From JAHIQC01 sp964565645 (GTDB lineage Bacteria; Actinomycetota; Coriobacteriia; Anaerosomatales; JAHIQC01), in contig CAZMFQ010000001.1 in the NCBI GenBank assembly GCA_964565645.1, positions 1 to 64,000 of the forward strand: a DNA stretch of 64,000 nt, given 5' to 3'. Positions 27,347 to 35,782 of this stretch are shown one piece after another (positions within the stretch are counted from its first letter, which is position 1; each line of letters opens with the position of its first letter). The notes under the pieces were generated by a model. That model was not told the DNA's origin. It ran no database searches and worked only from the letters and a program-made list of their open reading frames with translations. The position numbers were made by a program, and so were the translations under genes.

Positions 27347-27730
27347 ATGCATAAGATGATCAGTCGACATGGGCGGGCCGGCAGCACGGGGTTCGGCGAA
27401 AGAGAACGTCGCCACGGTATGGGAAGCCCACGAGGGCTCTCGCTGCTGGAACTGGCGCTCTTCGCGCTCCTCGTCGCCGGGATCGCGTTCGCCGTGTACC
27501 GAGCGGTCGCCCCTGCACCGGCCATCGAGTTCTCCACCGTGGTTCGCGTGGAGGCCGATCAGACCCTGTGGGATATCGCCTCCCAGCATCGGCTCCCGGG
27601 AACCACCACAGCACAGACGGTCGACGCCATCCGGGTGGCGAACGGCATGGAAGGATCGGCGCTTCGCGTCGGTCAGCCCCTGGTCGTGCCGGAGGATCCC
27701 GAGGCGCTGACCGCGATGGCATCCCGCTAG
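27347..27730 (+). CDS. SOS-controlled membrane-anchored LysM protein, YneA-like division inhibitor candidate
   Basis: 127 residues: a basic N-terminus, one membrane helix (about 31-52, LSLLELALFALLVAGIAFAV) and a LysM domain (about 65-115, EADQTLWDIASQHRL ending LRVGQPLVVPED). This is the architecture of Bacillus YneA, the SOS-induced cell-division suppressor, which is also divergent from lexA. Two perfect LexA boxes control it. LysM would bind peptidoglycan outside the membrane. The start is chosen at the ATG with GGAGGT five bases upstream; ATG 27356 is possible. Function is inferred from architecture and context. Confidence 0.8.
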   Translation: MHKMISRHGRAGSTGFGERERRHGMGSPRGLSLLELALFALLVAGIAFAVYRAVAPAPAIEFSTVVRVEADQTLWDIASQHRLPGTTTAQTVDAIRVANGMEGSALRVGQPLVVPEDPEALTAMASR

Positions 27731-27763
27731 GTTCAGATACTTCAGATTCCCGCCAATACCTCG

Positions 27764-27815
27764 TTGTAACCCCATATCTTGTGTGCTAACTTCGGATGCA
27801 GCCTAGATATAGGGG
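27764..27815 (+). promoter_or_regulatory. nrdR promoter with tandem NrdR boxes
   Basis: TTGTAA (27764-27769), a 17-bp spacer and TAACTT (27787-27792, preceded by TGC) form a promoter. ACCCCATATCTTGTGT (27769-27784) fits the NrdR box ACACWATATATWGWGT at 13 of 16 positions. A weaker copy, AGCCTAGATATAGGGG (27800-27815), lies exactly 31 bp downstream, the usual three-turn spacing of NrdR box pairs. Box 2 also covers the nrdR ribosome site. Confidence 0.65.
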
Positions 27816-27823
27816 TGGAGGCC

Positions 27824-28270
27824 ATGCGCTGTCCTTTCTGCGGTCATGATGAGACCAAGGTCGTCGACTCTCGCGTCTCCGAGTCGCAGGACGCTATCCG
27901 CAGGCGTCGCGAGTGCCTCAAGTGCGAGCAGCGCTTCACGACGTATGAGCGTCGGGAAGAGATGCCTCTCATGGTGGTCAAGCGCGACGGCTCGATGGAG
28001 CCCTTCGACCGCGGCAAGATCATGCGAGGTCTTGTAGTGGCGACCGCAAAGCGCAACGTCTCGACCGAGAAGCTTGAAGCGCTCATCGACGACGTCGAGG
28101 CCGAATTGCACAACACCTTCCGGTACGAGATCCCGGCCAAGGCGCTCGGCGATATGGTCATCGCGCGCCTCAGGGACTTGGACAAGGTCGCATACATCAG
28201 GTTCGCGTCCGTATACAAGTCATTCCAGGACCTCGATGAGTTCTACACCGAGCTGAAAGACCTCAAGTAG
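27824..28270 (+). CDS. nrdR: Transcriptional repressor NrdR
   Basis: 148 residues. ATP/dATP-sensing repressor of ribonucleotide reductase genes. The zinc ribbon uses Cys3, Cys6, Cys31 and Cys34 (MRCPFCGHDE, CLKCEQRFTTYERRE) and the ATP-cone follows (VVKRDGSMEPFDRGKIMRGL). The ATG start is preceded by AGGGGTGGAGG. It heads the anaerobic RNR operon and is probably autoregulated by the boxes in its leader. Confidence 0.97.
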   Translation: MRCPFCGHDETKVVDSRVSESQDAIRRRRECLKCEQRFTTYERREEMPLMVVKRDGSMEPFDRGKIMRGLVVATAKRNVSTEKLEALIDDVEAELHNTFRYEIPAKALGDMVIARLRDLDKVAYIRFASVYKSFQDLDEFYTELKDLK

Positions 28271-28336
28271 CCACATGCAATCGTGACGAGTCCGGCGCGG
28301 ACCGAGGTGTCACGGGGAGAGCGGGGAGTGCATCAC

Positions 28337-30487
28337 ATGGTCATGGAGCGAGCGGTCAATGTCATCAAGCCGACAGGCGGCAAAGGTATAGCCGACGCGA
28401 CCGATATCGCCCTACTGGTCTCCACGAACTCGCGGCAGGAGATCGATTCGTGGAACCGCCTCAAGATCGTCGATTCACTGGTGAAGGAGGCGAACCTGGC
28501 TCCGGCTGTGGCCGAGGAGATCGCTGACGCCGTAGAGGACCGGATTGACCGGACCAACCTCATGACCGTCACTACGGCCATCATTCGCGAGATGGTAGAC
28601 CTCGAACTCCTTGAGCGTGGCATGACCTTGGCCCACAAGAAGCACAGCCACCTCGGCCTTCCGATGTGGGACGTCGAGCAGATCATCACCAACGCCAACA
28701 AGGAGAACAGCAACACCACGCACAACCCTGAGTCGATCAACCTCACCATCGCGGAAACGATCCTCAAGGAATTCGCGCTACGGCGGGTGTTCTCCGAGGA
28801 CGTTGCGGAAGCGCACTATGTCGGTGACGTCCATCTGCACGACCTCGGATTCATCATCCGTCCCTACTGCGGTGGCCACTCGCTCGAGTACATCAAGAAG
28901 TTCGGGCTCAACCTCCCCAACATCACCAGCGTGAGCAAGCCCGCCAAGCATGCCGAGGTCCTGATCGGCCACATGGTGAAGATGGCTTCCGCGCTCCAGG
29001 CGCACTACGCGGGCGCGGTCGGGTGGGAGGCCGTCAACGTCTTCTTCGCCCCGTACCTGGTGGGAAAGACCCCTGACGAGATCGACCAGCTCGCACAGAT
29101 GCTGATATTCGAGTTCAACCAGTTGGCCGGCGCCCGGGGCAGCCAGGTCGTCTTCACCGACTTCAACCTGTACTTCAACGTGCCCAGGCACTTCGCCGAC
29201 ACCCCGGCCATCGGCCCCGGCGGGGTATACACCGGCAAGACCTACAAGGATTACGAGGCTGAGGCTCAGGCCTTCCTCAGGGCCATGTTCAATGTCTACA
29301 TGCGCGGCGACGCCCACGGCAAGACCTTCGTGTTCCCCAAGCCGTTACTGCACATCAACGACGACTTCTTCCGTACGCCGGGTCATGAGGAGTTCTTCGA
29401 TCAGGCGTGCGATGTCGCGAGCAGACAGGGGATCACCTATTTCGTCTTCGACCGCGGTGACGAGGTGACCGTGTCCCAGTGCTGCCGGCTCAAACTGAAG
29501 TTGAGCCAAGAGCAGCTCGGTGAGACCGTGACTCCCGAGAAGATGCGGTTCTCGGCCCTCCAGAACGTGACGATCAACCTGCCGCGCATCGCCTACAAGG
29601 CGCAGGGCAGCGATCAGGCGCTGTTCATGGAGCTGAACAAGTCCCTTGAGATCGTCGCGAAAGCACACGTTCAGAAGCTCGCGTTCATCCAGGAGTTGTT
29701 CGATCTCGGTTCCGAAGGTCCGCTCGGCCTGCTCACCCAGGAACTCGACGGCGAGCCCTACCTCAAGATGGACCGCCTGACCTATCTCGCCGGCCTGATC
29801 GGCCTGAACGAGCTCGTCCAGGTGCATACAGGCCAGCAGCTTCACGAATCCGCCGACGCGCTGCGCTTCGGACTCAAGGTCATAAGCGCCATGAACCTGA
29901 AGTGCAAGGAGCTCTCAGAGCGCTACGGGATCAACATGGTTCTCGAGGAGAGCCCTGCGGAGTCTGCCGGATACCGTCTCGCGAAGCTCGACATGAAGTA
30001 CTGGCCGCTTCAGACCGCTGCGGTCGTCAAGGGCGATGTGACCAGCGGGAACTACTACTACACCAACTCGGTCCACATCGCGGTAGACGCGGACGTCGAC
30101 TACATAGAGCGGGTCGAGAAGCAGTCAAGGTTCCATCCCCTGATCGAGGCCGGAGCGATCGTCCACGTATGGCTCGGGGAGAACCAGCCCGATCCCGGGG
30201 CCATCAGGTCTTTCGTCGAGAAGACCTTCCGCCAGACCCAGTGTTCTCAGATCGCGTTCAGCCCTGAGTTCACGGTGTGTGAGAGTTGCCAGCGTACGTC
30301 GCGCGGCCTTACGACCCAGTGCCCCCTGTGCGGTTCCATGGATGTCTATGGCGTCACGAGGATCGTGGGCTACTTCTCCAAGATCCAGACATGGAACCGC
30401 TCGAAGGTCGGCGAGTTGTACGAGCGCGTGCGTACCGACCTGTCGGAGCAGCCCGGGCAGACGCCTTGTGCGGACCCCGCAGCGTGA
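28337..30487 (+). CDS. nrdD: Anaerobic (class III) ribonucleoside-triphosphate reductase
   Basis: 716 residues. Glycyl-radical enzyme making dNTPs without oxygen. The glycyl radical site is Gly678 in TRIVGYFSK. The preceding zinc site is CESC (648-651) and CPLC (662-665). Active-site motifs are RPYCGGHS (Cys178) and SQCCRL (Cys382-Cys383), where formate-dependent enzymes typically read MGCR. No ATP-cone is evident at the N-terminus, which begins directly with AVNVIKPTGGKG. The start at ATG 28337 has GGGGAG eight bases upstream. A glutaredoxin-like gene and nrdG follow, pointing to a thiol-reductant subtype. Confidence 0.95.
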   Translation: MVMERAVNVIKPTGGKGIADATDIALLVSTNSRQEIDSWNRLKIVDSLVKEANLAPAVAEEIADAVEDRIDRTNLMTVTTAIIREMVDLELLERGMTLAHKKHSHLGLPMWDVEQIITNANKENSNTTHNPESINLTIAETILKEFALRRVFSEDVAEAHYVGDVHLHDLGFIIRPYCGGHSLEYIKKFGLNLPNITSVSKPAKHAEVLIGHMVKMASALQAHYAGAVGWEAVNVFFAPYLVGKTPDEIDQLAQMLIFEFNQLAGARGSQVVFTDFNLYFNVPRHFADTPAIGPGGVYTGKTYKDYEAEAQAFLRAMFNVYMRGDAHGKTFVFPKPLLHINDDFFRTPGHEEFFDQACDVASRQGITYFVFDRGDEVTVSQCCRLKLKLSQEQLGETVTPEKMRFSALQNVTINLPRIAYKAQGSDQALFMELNKSLEIVAKAHVQKLAFIQELFDLGSEGPLGLLTQELDGEPYLKMDRLTYLAGLIGLNELVQVHTGQQLHESADALRFGLKVISAMNLKCKELSERYGINMVLEESPAESAGYRLAKLDMKYWPLQTAAVVKGDVTSGNYYYTNSVHIAVDADVDYIERVEKQSRFHPLIEAGAIVHVWLGENQPDPGAIRSFVEKTFRQTQCSQIAFSPEFTVCESCQRTSRGLTTQCPLCGSMDVYGVTRIVGYFSKIQTWNRSKVGELYERVRTDLSEQPGQTPCADPAA

Positions 30488-30519
30488 CCGTCGAGACACA
30501 GAGAGCCGAGGAGACGCAG

Positions 30520-30765
30520 GTGAACGTCAAGCTGTTCGTGAAGGACGATTGTCCCCGGTGTCCTGCGGCGAAGCAGGCGCTTGATGGCATCGAGGGAGTG
30601 ACGGTCTTCAACGTCGACGATATCGACGGCCTGGCGGAGGCGTCCTTCTACGGGATCCTCGCAACACCATCCGCGCTCGTCTGCGACGCTGACGGAAACG
30701 AGATCGAGTCGTGGCGTGGCGTGGTTCCCGACAGACTCCGTGTGCGCGACCTGCTCGCACAGTAG
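30520..30765 (+). CDS. NrdH-like glutaredoxin/thioredoxin-fold protein
   Basis: 81 residues with a CPRC active site at Cys11-Cys14 (MNVKLFVKDDCPRCPAAKQ) and the cis-proline TPSALV loop of thioredoxin folds. It sits between nrdD and nrdG and is the likely electron donor to NrdD; that is inferred from position. The GTG at 30520 has GAGGAG six bases upstream. An alternative GTG at 30484 overlaps the nrdD stop (GTGA) and would add 12 residues. Confidence 0.85.
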   Translation: MNVKLFVKDDCPRCPAAKQALDGIEGVTVFNVDDIDGLAEASFYGILATPSALVCDADGNEIESWRGVVPDRLRVRDLLAQ

Positions 30766-30767
30766 CG

Positions 30768-31508
30768 GTGGACATCCCCGGAACACAGTCCCTCCACACC
30801 AGGGCGCCGTCTGCGCCCAGTGAGCGCATCGCCGGCTTCAATCCCGCTGGAATGCTCGACTGGCCGGGGCGCGTGGCGGTAACGGTCTTCGTGACCGGAT
30901 GCGCGTACAACTGCCCGTTCTGCCACAATCCGGGCCTGAAGCGCGCCACGAAGGATCCCGAGCAGTTCAGCGCAGTGCACGAGTACATCCAGATGCGCAG
31001 ACCCTGGATCGACGGAGTCGTCATCACAGGTGGGGAGCCCACCGAGGATCCCGGGCTCATCGGTCTCGCAGAGTACTTCAGGCAGCAGGAGGTCCCCGTC
31101 AAACTCGACACCAACGGGTCCAACCCTGAGGTGCTCAGGACCGTTCTGAGCCGCGGCCTTGTCCAGCAGGTCGCGATGGACGTGAAGGCCACACCCGCTC
31201 GATACCCGGAGGCTACTGGCTGTGCCGATGCCGCTGAGACGACGCGGCGGTCGATGGAGTTGCTCGTGGACAGTGGTGTGTCCCATGAGTTCCGGACAAC
31301 GGCATATCCGGGCGTCGTGGAGGTCGACGACCTTCCGGAGATAGCTGCCTCGATCAGGGGTGCCCAGAGCTATGTGATACAGCAGTTCAGACCCGACAGG
31401 ACTCTCGACCCGAGAGCCGCCTCGGTGAGGCCACATCATCCTGATGCGCTGCGGCAGGCACGCGATGCGTGTGACCTGGTCGTCCCCACCACCCTACGAG
31501 GAGTCTGA
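30768..31508 (+). CDS. nrdG: Anaerobic ribonucleoside-triphosphate reductase activating protein
   Basis: 246 residues. Radical SAM enzyme that installs the glycyl radical on NrdD. The cluster motif CAYNCPFC is at Cys45, Cys49 and Cys52, followed by HNPGLKR, and TGGEPTEDPGL is the SAM-binding motif. The opening IAGFNPAGMLDWPGRVAVTVF is typical of the NrdG subgroup with a slightly longer N-terminus. The GTG start lies two bases after the preceding stop and has a weak ribosome site, suggesting coupling. Confidence 0.93.
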   Translation: MDIPGTQSLHTRAPSAPSERIAGFNPAGMLDWPGRVAVTVFVTGCAYNCPFCHNPGLKRATKDPEQFSAVHEYIQMRRPWIDGVVITGGEPTEDPGLIGLAEYFRQQEVPVKLDTNGSNPEVLRTVLSRGLVQQVAMDVKATPARYPEATGCADAAETTRRSMELLVDSGVSHEFRTTAYPGVVEVDDLPEIAASIRGAQSYVIQQFRPDRTLDPRAASVRPHHPDALRQARDACDLVVPTTLRGV

Positions 31509-31509
31509 A

Positions 31510-31941
31510 TTGGACCTTCGCATAAAGCGCCTGGACCCGGGGTTGCCGCTGCCGCGCTACGCGCACGAAGGTGACGCGGGAATGGATCTCTATGCCGCGC
31601 ACGACGTCGTACTCGAGCCTTTCCAGCGATCTCTGGTTCCCACCGGCATCGCCGTTGCGATCCCGGTCGGCTTCGCGGGCTTCGTTCAGCCGAGGAGCGG
31701 GCTGGCCATCAAGCAAGGGCTCAGCTTGGTCAACACTCCCGGTCTCATAGACAGTCACTACCGTGGCGAGATCAAGGTGATCGCCATCAACCTCGACCCT
31801 GCCGAGCCTATCGAGATCAAGCGGGGCGACAAGCTCGCGCAGTTCGTGATCCAGCCTGTTGCCTACGCCGACCTGGTTGAGGTCGTCGAGCTCGATGAGA
31901 CTCTGAGGGGGGAGGGGGGCTTTGGCAGCACAGGCGTCTAG
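31510..31941 (+). CDS. dut: dUTP diphosphatase
   Basis: 143 residues; trimeric dUTPase converting dUTP to dUMP. All five motifs are seen: HEGDAGMDLYA, PRSGLAIKQGL, GLIDSHYRGEIKV, RGDKLAQFVI and the C-terminal GFGSTGV. TTG start with GAGGAG six bases upstream, one base after nrdG, so deoxynucleotide genes are grouped. It overlaps the next gene by 20 nt. Confidence 0.96.
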   Translation: MDLRIKRLDPGLPLPRYAHEGDAGMDLYAAHDVVLEPFQRSLVPTGIAVAIPVGFAGFVQPRSGLAIKQGLSLVNTPGLIDSHYRGEIKVIAINLDPAEPIEIKRGDKLAQFVIQPVAYADLVEVVELDETLRGEGGFGSTGV

Positions 31942-32389
31942 GTCGCCCCGTGTCCGGGTCGGCGCCCTGATCGTGCATGAAGGCCGTGTCGTACTCGTTC
32001 GACATCGCCTCGGCGCCTCGACGTATCACCTTCTGCCTGGGGGCGGTGTGGAGTTCGGCGAAACGCTCTCCACGGCGCTGCACCGCGAGGTCTTTGAGGA
32101 GACCGGGCTCGAATGCGAGATCGGTCGCCCTCTGATCATCAACGACACCATAGCCCCCACAGGCGAGCGCCACGTCGTGAATCTCACGTTCGCGGCGACC
32201 ATCACAGGAGGCAGCGTGACCGATCATCCGGGAGACCCGCGTGTCGAAGCGGTCGACCACTTCACTCCCCGGGAGTTGCGCGATCTGGATCTCAGGCCGC
32301 CGATCGCCGAGGAGATCATCGAGGCCCTCCGACTCGGTTCTGGTTGGCCATGCACGTATGTCGGAAGTGTGTTCACCGCTGGTACATAG
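31922..32389 (+). CDS. Nudix hydrolase
   Basis: 155 residues. The Nudix box (G-x5-E-x7-REVxEExG) is complete at GGGVEFGETLSTALHREVFE, continuing ETGLE. The start is a TTG inside the last codons of dut, preceded by a G-rich AGGGGGGAGG ribosome site. Specificity cannot be told from sequence; position after dut suggests nucleotide clean-up, which is inference. Confidence 0.88.
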   Translation: MAAQASRSPRVRVGALIVHEGRVVLVRHRLGASTYHLLPGGGVEFGETLSTALHREVFEETGLECEIGRPLIINDTIAPTGERHVVNLTFAATITGGSVTDHPGDPRVEAVDHFTPRELRDLDLRPPIAEEIIEALRLGSGWPCTYVGSVFTAGT

Positions 32390-32496
32390 CGGTCTGCATT
32401 ACATAAGTGAGTCTGGGCAGCGAGAACAGGAGGGCAGGGAGCCGCAACGGGCTGGGCGACCCGATCATCAAAGGGACGACTGACGGGAAGGGACAC

Positions 32497-33921
32497 ATGG
32501 AACACTTCTTCAAGTTCAAAGAGCGCGGAACGGATCTGAAGACCGAGGTCATCGCTGGTATAGCCACCTTCATGACCATGGCATATATCGTCTTCGTGAA
32601 CCCCGGCATCCTGTCTGCGGCCGGCGTGCCGTTCGCAGGAGCTGCGACTGCCACCGCTATCGGTGCGGCGTTGATGTGCATCTGCATGGGTCTTGTAAGT
32701 AACAGGCCGTTCGCGCTGGCATCGGGCATGGGCCTGAACGCCGTCGTGACCTTCTCGGTCATCGGCTTCCAGCAGGCGAACGTTCCTTGGCAGGTGGGCA
32801 TGTCGGTCATCTTCGTCGAGGGCCTCATTATTCTGGTGCTCGTTCTCACCGGCCTCAGAGAAGCGGTGATGAACGCGATACCCCTCGATCTCAAGCGCGC
32901 GATCGGGGTGGGTATCGGGCTGTTCATCACTCTTATCGGCCTCAACGAGGGAGGCTTCATCCAGCCGAACTCCGCAACGCTCATCAGCCTCGGAGACTTC
33001 ACTCAGCCCTACGTGTGGGTTGCGGTCATCGGTCTGCTCGCGATCCTCATGTTCATGGCGCTCAAGATCAAGGGCGACATCCTCTGGGGCATTCTCGTCG
33101 CCACTGTGGCCGCGCTGATCTTCGGAGTGACCAAACTCCCCGAGACGCTTGTGGCCGCGCCTGACTTCTCGACCTTCCTGGCGCCTTTCCAGACTCCAGA
33201 GGGCACGAGCACGATCGCTCTCGCACAGATCTTCACCCCGGCACTGCTTCTGATGGTCTTCGCGATCATGCTCACGGACTTCTTCGACACCATGGGCACG
33301 GTCATCAGCGTGGGCGAGCAGGCCGGCTTCCTGGAGAAGGACGGCTCCGTACCCGGCATCCGGAACATCCTGACCGTCGACTCGATCGCGGCCAGTGTCG
33401 GCGGCCTGTTCGGCGCAAGCTCGATCACGACCTACATCGAGTCCGCAGCGGGAGTGGCTGAGGGCGGGCGCACCGGCCTGACCGCGATCGTGACCGGCGT
33501 CTTCTTCGCGATCGCCGCGTTCTTCGCGCCGCTCGTCGGGATGATCGGCGGGGGCTTCGACATCGGTAACGCTGCGCACTTCGGCCAGATGGCCGGAGCC
33601 GGATTCACTGTTCCCGATGGCTCCTATTACATGTATCCGATCACCGCCGGCGCACTCATCGTCGTCGGCTTCCTCATGATGCGGACGGTCCGCGAGATCC
33701 CCTGGACCGACCTCGAGGAGGCGTTCCCCGCGTTTCTCACGATCGTCGGGATCCCGCTGACGTACAACATCAGCTACGGCATAGGGTTCGGCTTCATCAG
33801 CTATGTGCTGATCAAGGTCTTCCACGGCAAGGCCGGCCAGATCCACCCCCTCATGTGGATCGTATCGGCTGCGTTCGTGGTCACGTTCATCCTGCCGGCG
33901 ATCCAGGCGCTGTTCGCCTAG
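32497..33921 (+). CDS. AzgA-type (NCS2) purine permease
   Basis: 474 residues with about 12 hydrophobic segments. Family marks include TEVIAGIATFMTMAYIVFVNP at the N-terminus, ASGMGLNAVVTF, DFFDTMGTVISVGEQAG and GLFGASSITTYIESAAGVAEG. AzgA-like transporters import adenine, guanine or hypoxanthine with protons. GGGAAGGGA lies five bases before the ATG. The 107-bp leader holds no riboswitch I can recognise. hpt and apt elsewhere in the window would salvage the imported bases. Confidence 0.92.
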   Translation: MEHFFKFKERGTDLKTEVIAGIATFMTMAYIVFVNPGILSAAGVPFAGAATATAIGAALMCICMGLVSNRPFALASGMGLNAVVTFSVIGFQQANVPWQVGMSVIFVEGLIILVLVLTGLREAVMNAIPLDLKRAIGVGIGLFITLIGLNEGGFIQPNSATLISLGDFTQPYVWVAVIGLLAILMFMALKIKGDILWGILVATVAALIFGVTKLPETLVAAPDFSTFLAPFQTPEGTSTIALAQIFTPALLLMVFAIMLTDFFDTMGTVISVGEQAGFLEKDGSVPGIRNILTVDSIAASVGGLFGASSITTYIESAAGVAEGGRTGLTAIVTGVFFAIAAFFAPLVGMIGGGFDIGNAAHFGQMAGAGFTVPDGSYYMYPITAGALIVVGFLMMRTVREIPWTDLEEAFPAFLTIVGIPLTYNISYGIGFGFISYVLIKVFHGKAGQIHPLMWIVSAAFVVTFILPAIQALFA

Positions 33922-33952
33922 TTCGCCCATCAGTCCCAAGAAGGAGGAGTAG

Positions 33953-35260
33953 GTGGCACAGCACAGAGAGATCCAGACAGACGAAAAGCTACCGATTCTG
34001 CAGGCGCTGCCCCTCGCATTCCAGCACCTGATGGCGATGTTCGGCGCAACGGTGCTGGTTCCGCTGCTGACCGGGCTCGACCCCTCGGTCGCCATCATGA
34101 CATCGGGCGCGGGCACGATCCTGTACCTGATCCTTGTGAAGGGTAAGATCCCGAGCTACCTCGGCTCGTCGTTCGCCTTCATCGGTCCGATCATCGCCGT
34201 TGCGACCACGAAGGGGATTCCCGAGGCACTCGGTGGCCTGGTGGTGGCAGGCCTCATCTACGTCGTGGTCGCTCTTCTGATCAAGGCGTTCGGCACCGGA
34301 TGGCTCAACCGCGTCCTGCCTCCGGCGCTCGTCGGCGCAGTGGTCATCGTCATCGGTCTCGGCCTCGCCGGGGTCGCAGTCGGTATGGCCACCAAGGGAG
34401 CGGGGACTGAGTTCGCACTCAACAACCTCCTGCTCGCCCTTGTCACGCTCGGCGCGGCTATCGCGTTCGCGAGCTACTTCAAGGGCTTCCTGTCGACCAT
34501 CCCGATCCTGCTCGGGATCATCGTCGGCTATGTGGTCGCCATTCCGATGGGCATGGTTGACTTCCAGCCTGTACTGGATGCTGCGTGGCTCGGTCTGCCG
34601 ACACTCACGTATCCGAAGTTCGACCTGGGCGCCATCCTGATAATCGCACCGGTAGCCTTCGTGGTCATAATCGAGCACATCGGCCACCTCCTCGTCGTCA
34701 ACGAGATCGTCGGCAAGGACTTCACGCCGCTTCTGCCTGAGTCGCTCATGGGCGACGGTCTGGCGACGGCGCTCTCGGCTGCGGTGGGAGGTACGCCGTC
34801 CACCACGTACGCCGAGAACATCGGCGTCATGGCGGTCACGAAGGTCTACGCCACGCAGGTGTTCTGGTACGCAGGCGGACTGGCCTTCTTCATCGGTGGC
34901 TTCGTTCCCAAGCTCAAGTTCGTCATCCAGTCGATCCCGGTTCCCGTCATGGGTGGCATATCGCTGTTGCTGTTCGGCCTTATCGCGAGTTCCGGGCTGC
35001 GGATGCTCGTCGAGAGCGGTATCGACTACGGCCACAGCCGCAACCTGATCCTCTCGAGTGTGGTCCTCGTGGTCGGTATCGGCATGGAGGCGACGGGCAC
35101 GACCATCCCGCTCGGAGACTACGTGCTGCCGGGCATGGCGACGGCAACGCTGCTCGGGATCATTCTGAACCTTTTCCTGCCGAGCGAGAGTAAGGGGCTG
35201 GCAGTGGATGCCCCTGACTTCTCCGGAGAGTTGCAGGCTGAGGCGGCAGGCGGCGAGTAG
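33953..35260 (+). CDS. Uracil/xanthine permease family (NCS2)
   Basis: 435 residues with about 12-14 hydrophobic segments. LQALPLAFQHLMAMFGATVLVP at the N-terminus, SSFAFIGPI and GGTPSTTYAENIGVMAVTKVY are signatures of UraA/PyrP uracil permeases. GTG start with AAGGAGG six bases upstream. It follows the AzgA-like gene by 31 nt, so both likely share a transcript for nucleobase uptake. Confidence 0.92.
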   Translation: MAQHREIQTDEKLPILQALPLAFQHLMAMFGATVLVPLLTGLDPSVAIMTSGAGTILYLILVKGKIPSYLGSSFAFIGPIIAVATTKGIPEALGGLVVAGLIYVVVALLIKAFGTGWLNRVLPPALVGAVVIVIGLGLAGVAVGMATKGAGTEFALNNLLLALVTLGAAIAFASYFKGFLSTIPILLGIIVGYVVAIPMGMVDFQPVLDAAWLGLPTLTYPKFDLGAILIIAPVAFVVIIEHIGHLLVVNEIVGKDFTPLLPESLMGDGLATALSAAVGGTPSTTYAENIGVMAVTKVYATQVFWYAGGLAFFIGGFVPKLKFVIQSIPVPVMGGISLLLFGLIASSGLRMLVESGIDYGHSRNLILSSVVLVVGIGMEATGTTIPLGDYVLPGMATATLLGIILNLFLPSESKGLAVDAPDFSGELQAEAAGGE

Positions 35261-35336
35261 CCGCCACATCGTTCGAAGACGCCCGTCGGTCTCGGTAACG
35301 GAACGACCGGACCCGCATGGGCGCGATCGATAGGCC

Positions 35337-35369
35337 GGCCCCGGGCTGTGGACGACACAGTCCGGGGCC
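35337..35369 (+). terminator. Strong hairpin between permease and lipoprotein genes
   Basis: 13-bp arms GGCCCCGGGCTGT / ACAGTCCGGGGCC with one wobble and a GGACGAC loop. No T-run follows. It may end the permease transcript or stabilise it; it lies only about ten bases before the lipoprotein ribosome site. Confidence 0.5.
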
Positions 35370-35391
35370 GCAGCCATCAAGGAGGTGCATA

Positions 35392-35628
35392 GTGCGCAAC
35401 AAGTGGACACGTCTCGCGTGCGTGATCGGTCTATGCCTGACACTCAGCCCGTACATGAGTGGCTGCTCCGGCAGCGCGAAGACCACTCAGCCCGAGGCGA
35501 CATCGACTGCGGACCCCGTGACGGACTACATGACGGAACCTCCCAAGAAGGCCGACGACGCCGCCGACAAGGCGAATGACGCCACCCAGAAGACGCAGGA
35601 CGCAATCGACGCAGCTGGCCAGGAGTAG
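35392..35628 (+). CDS. Small predicted lipoprotein
   Basis: 78 residues. Signal peptide (RNKWTRLACVIGLCLTLSPY) with lipobox MSGC, so Cys24 would be lipidated. The mature part is short and polar with an Ala/Asp/Lys-rich heptad-like tail (KKADDAADKANDATQKTQDAID) that may form an amphipathic helix. GTG start with AAGGAGGT five bases upstream. Function unknown. Confidence 0.75.
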   Translation: MRNKWTRLACVIGLCLTLSPYMSGCSGSAKTTQPEATSTADPVTDYMTEPPKKADDAADKANDATQKTQDAIDAAGQE

Positions 35629-35782
35629 CTGAGCACCGAGGTTGAAGTCCCTCGCCAAGCACGTGCGCATGTCGGATAATGCATCTTATGTTAACAAAGT
35701 GATTCGACGCGTCGCCCCTTCTCCATCTACAACGGGGTGCGTGTGTGATGAATACCCGCCACATGATGTGCAGCGGGAAGGC
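35629..35782. other. Convergent intergenic region, relatively AT-rich
   Basis: 154 bp between convergent genes with no ORF of note. It contains a low-GC patch (GATAATGCATCTTATGTTAACA near 35677) with the palindrome GTTAAC, and an imperfect CGCCCC...CGGGGTGCG pairing that could serve as a terminator. No recognised element. Confidence 0.4.

Noticed and set aside
32390..32496. Possible riboswitch in front of the AzgA-like permease
   Set aside because: Short complementary segments exist, but the sequence does not fit purine, preQ1, ZTP, xanthine or guanidine classes and has no terminator.
32224..34116. 630-codon minus-strand open frame opposite the two permease genes
   Set aside because: Spans two clear NCS2 genes in antisense and is highly Asp/Arg/His-rich, typical of GC-rich shadow frames.
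35677..35702. AT-rich patch with GTTAAC as a Rex-type operator
   Set aside because: A full TTGTTAA-N-TTAACAA palindrome is absent and it lies between convergent genes.
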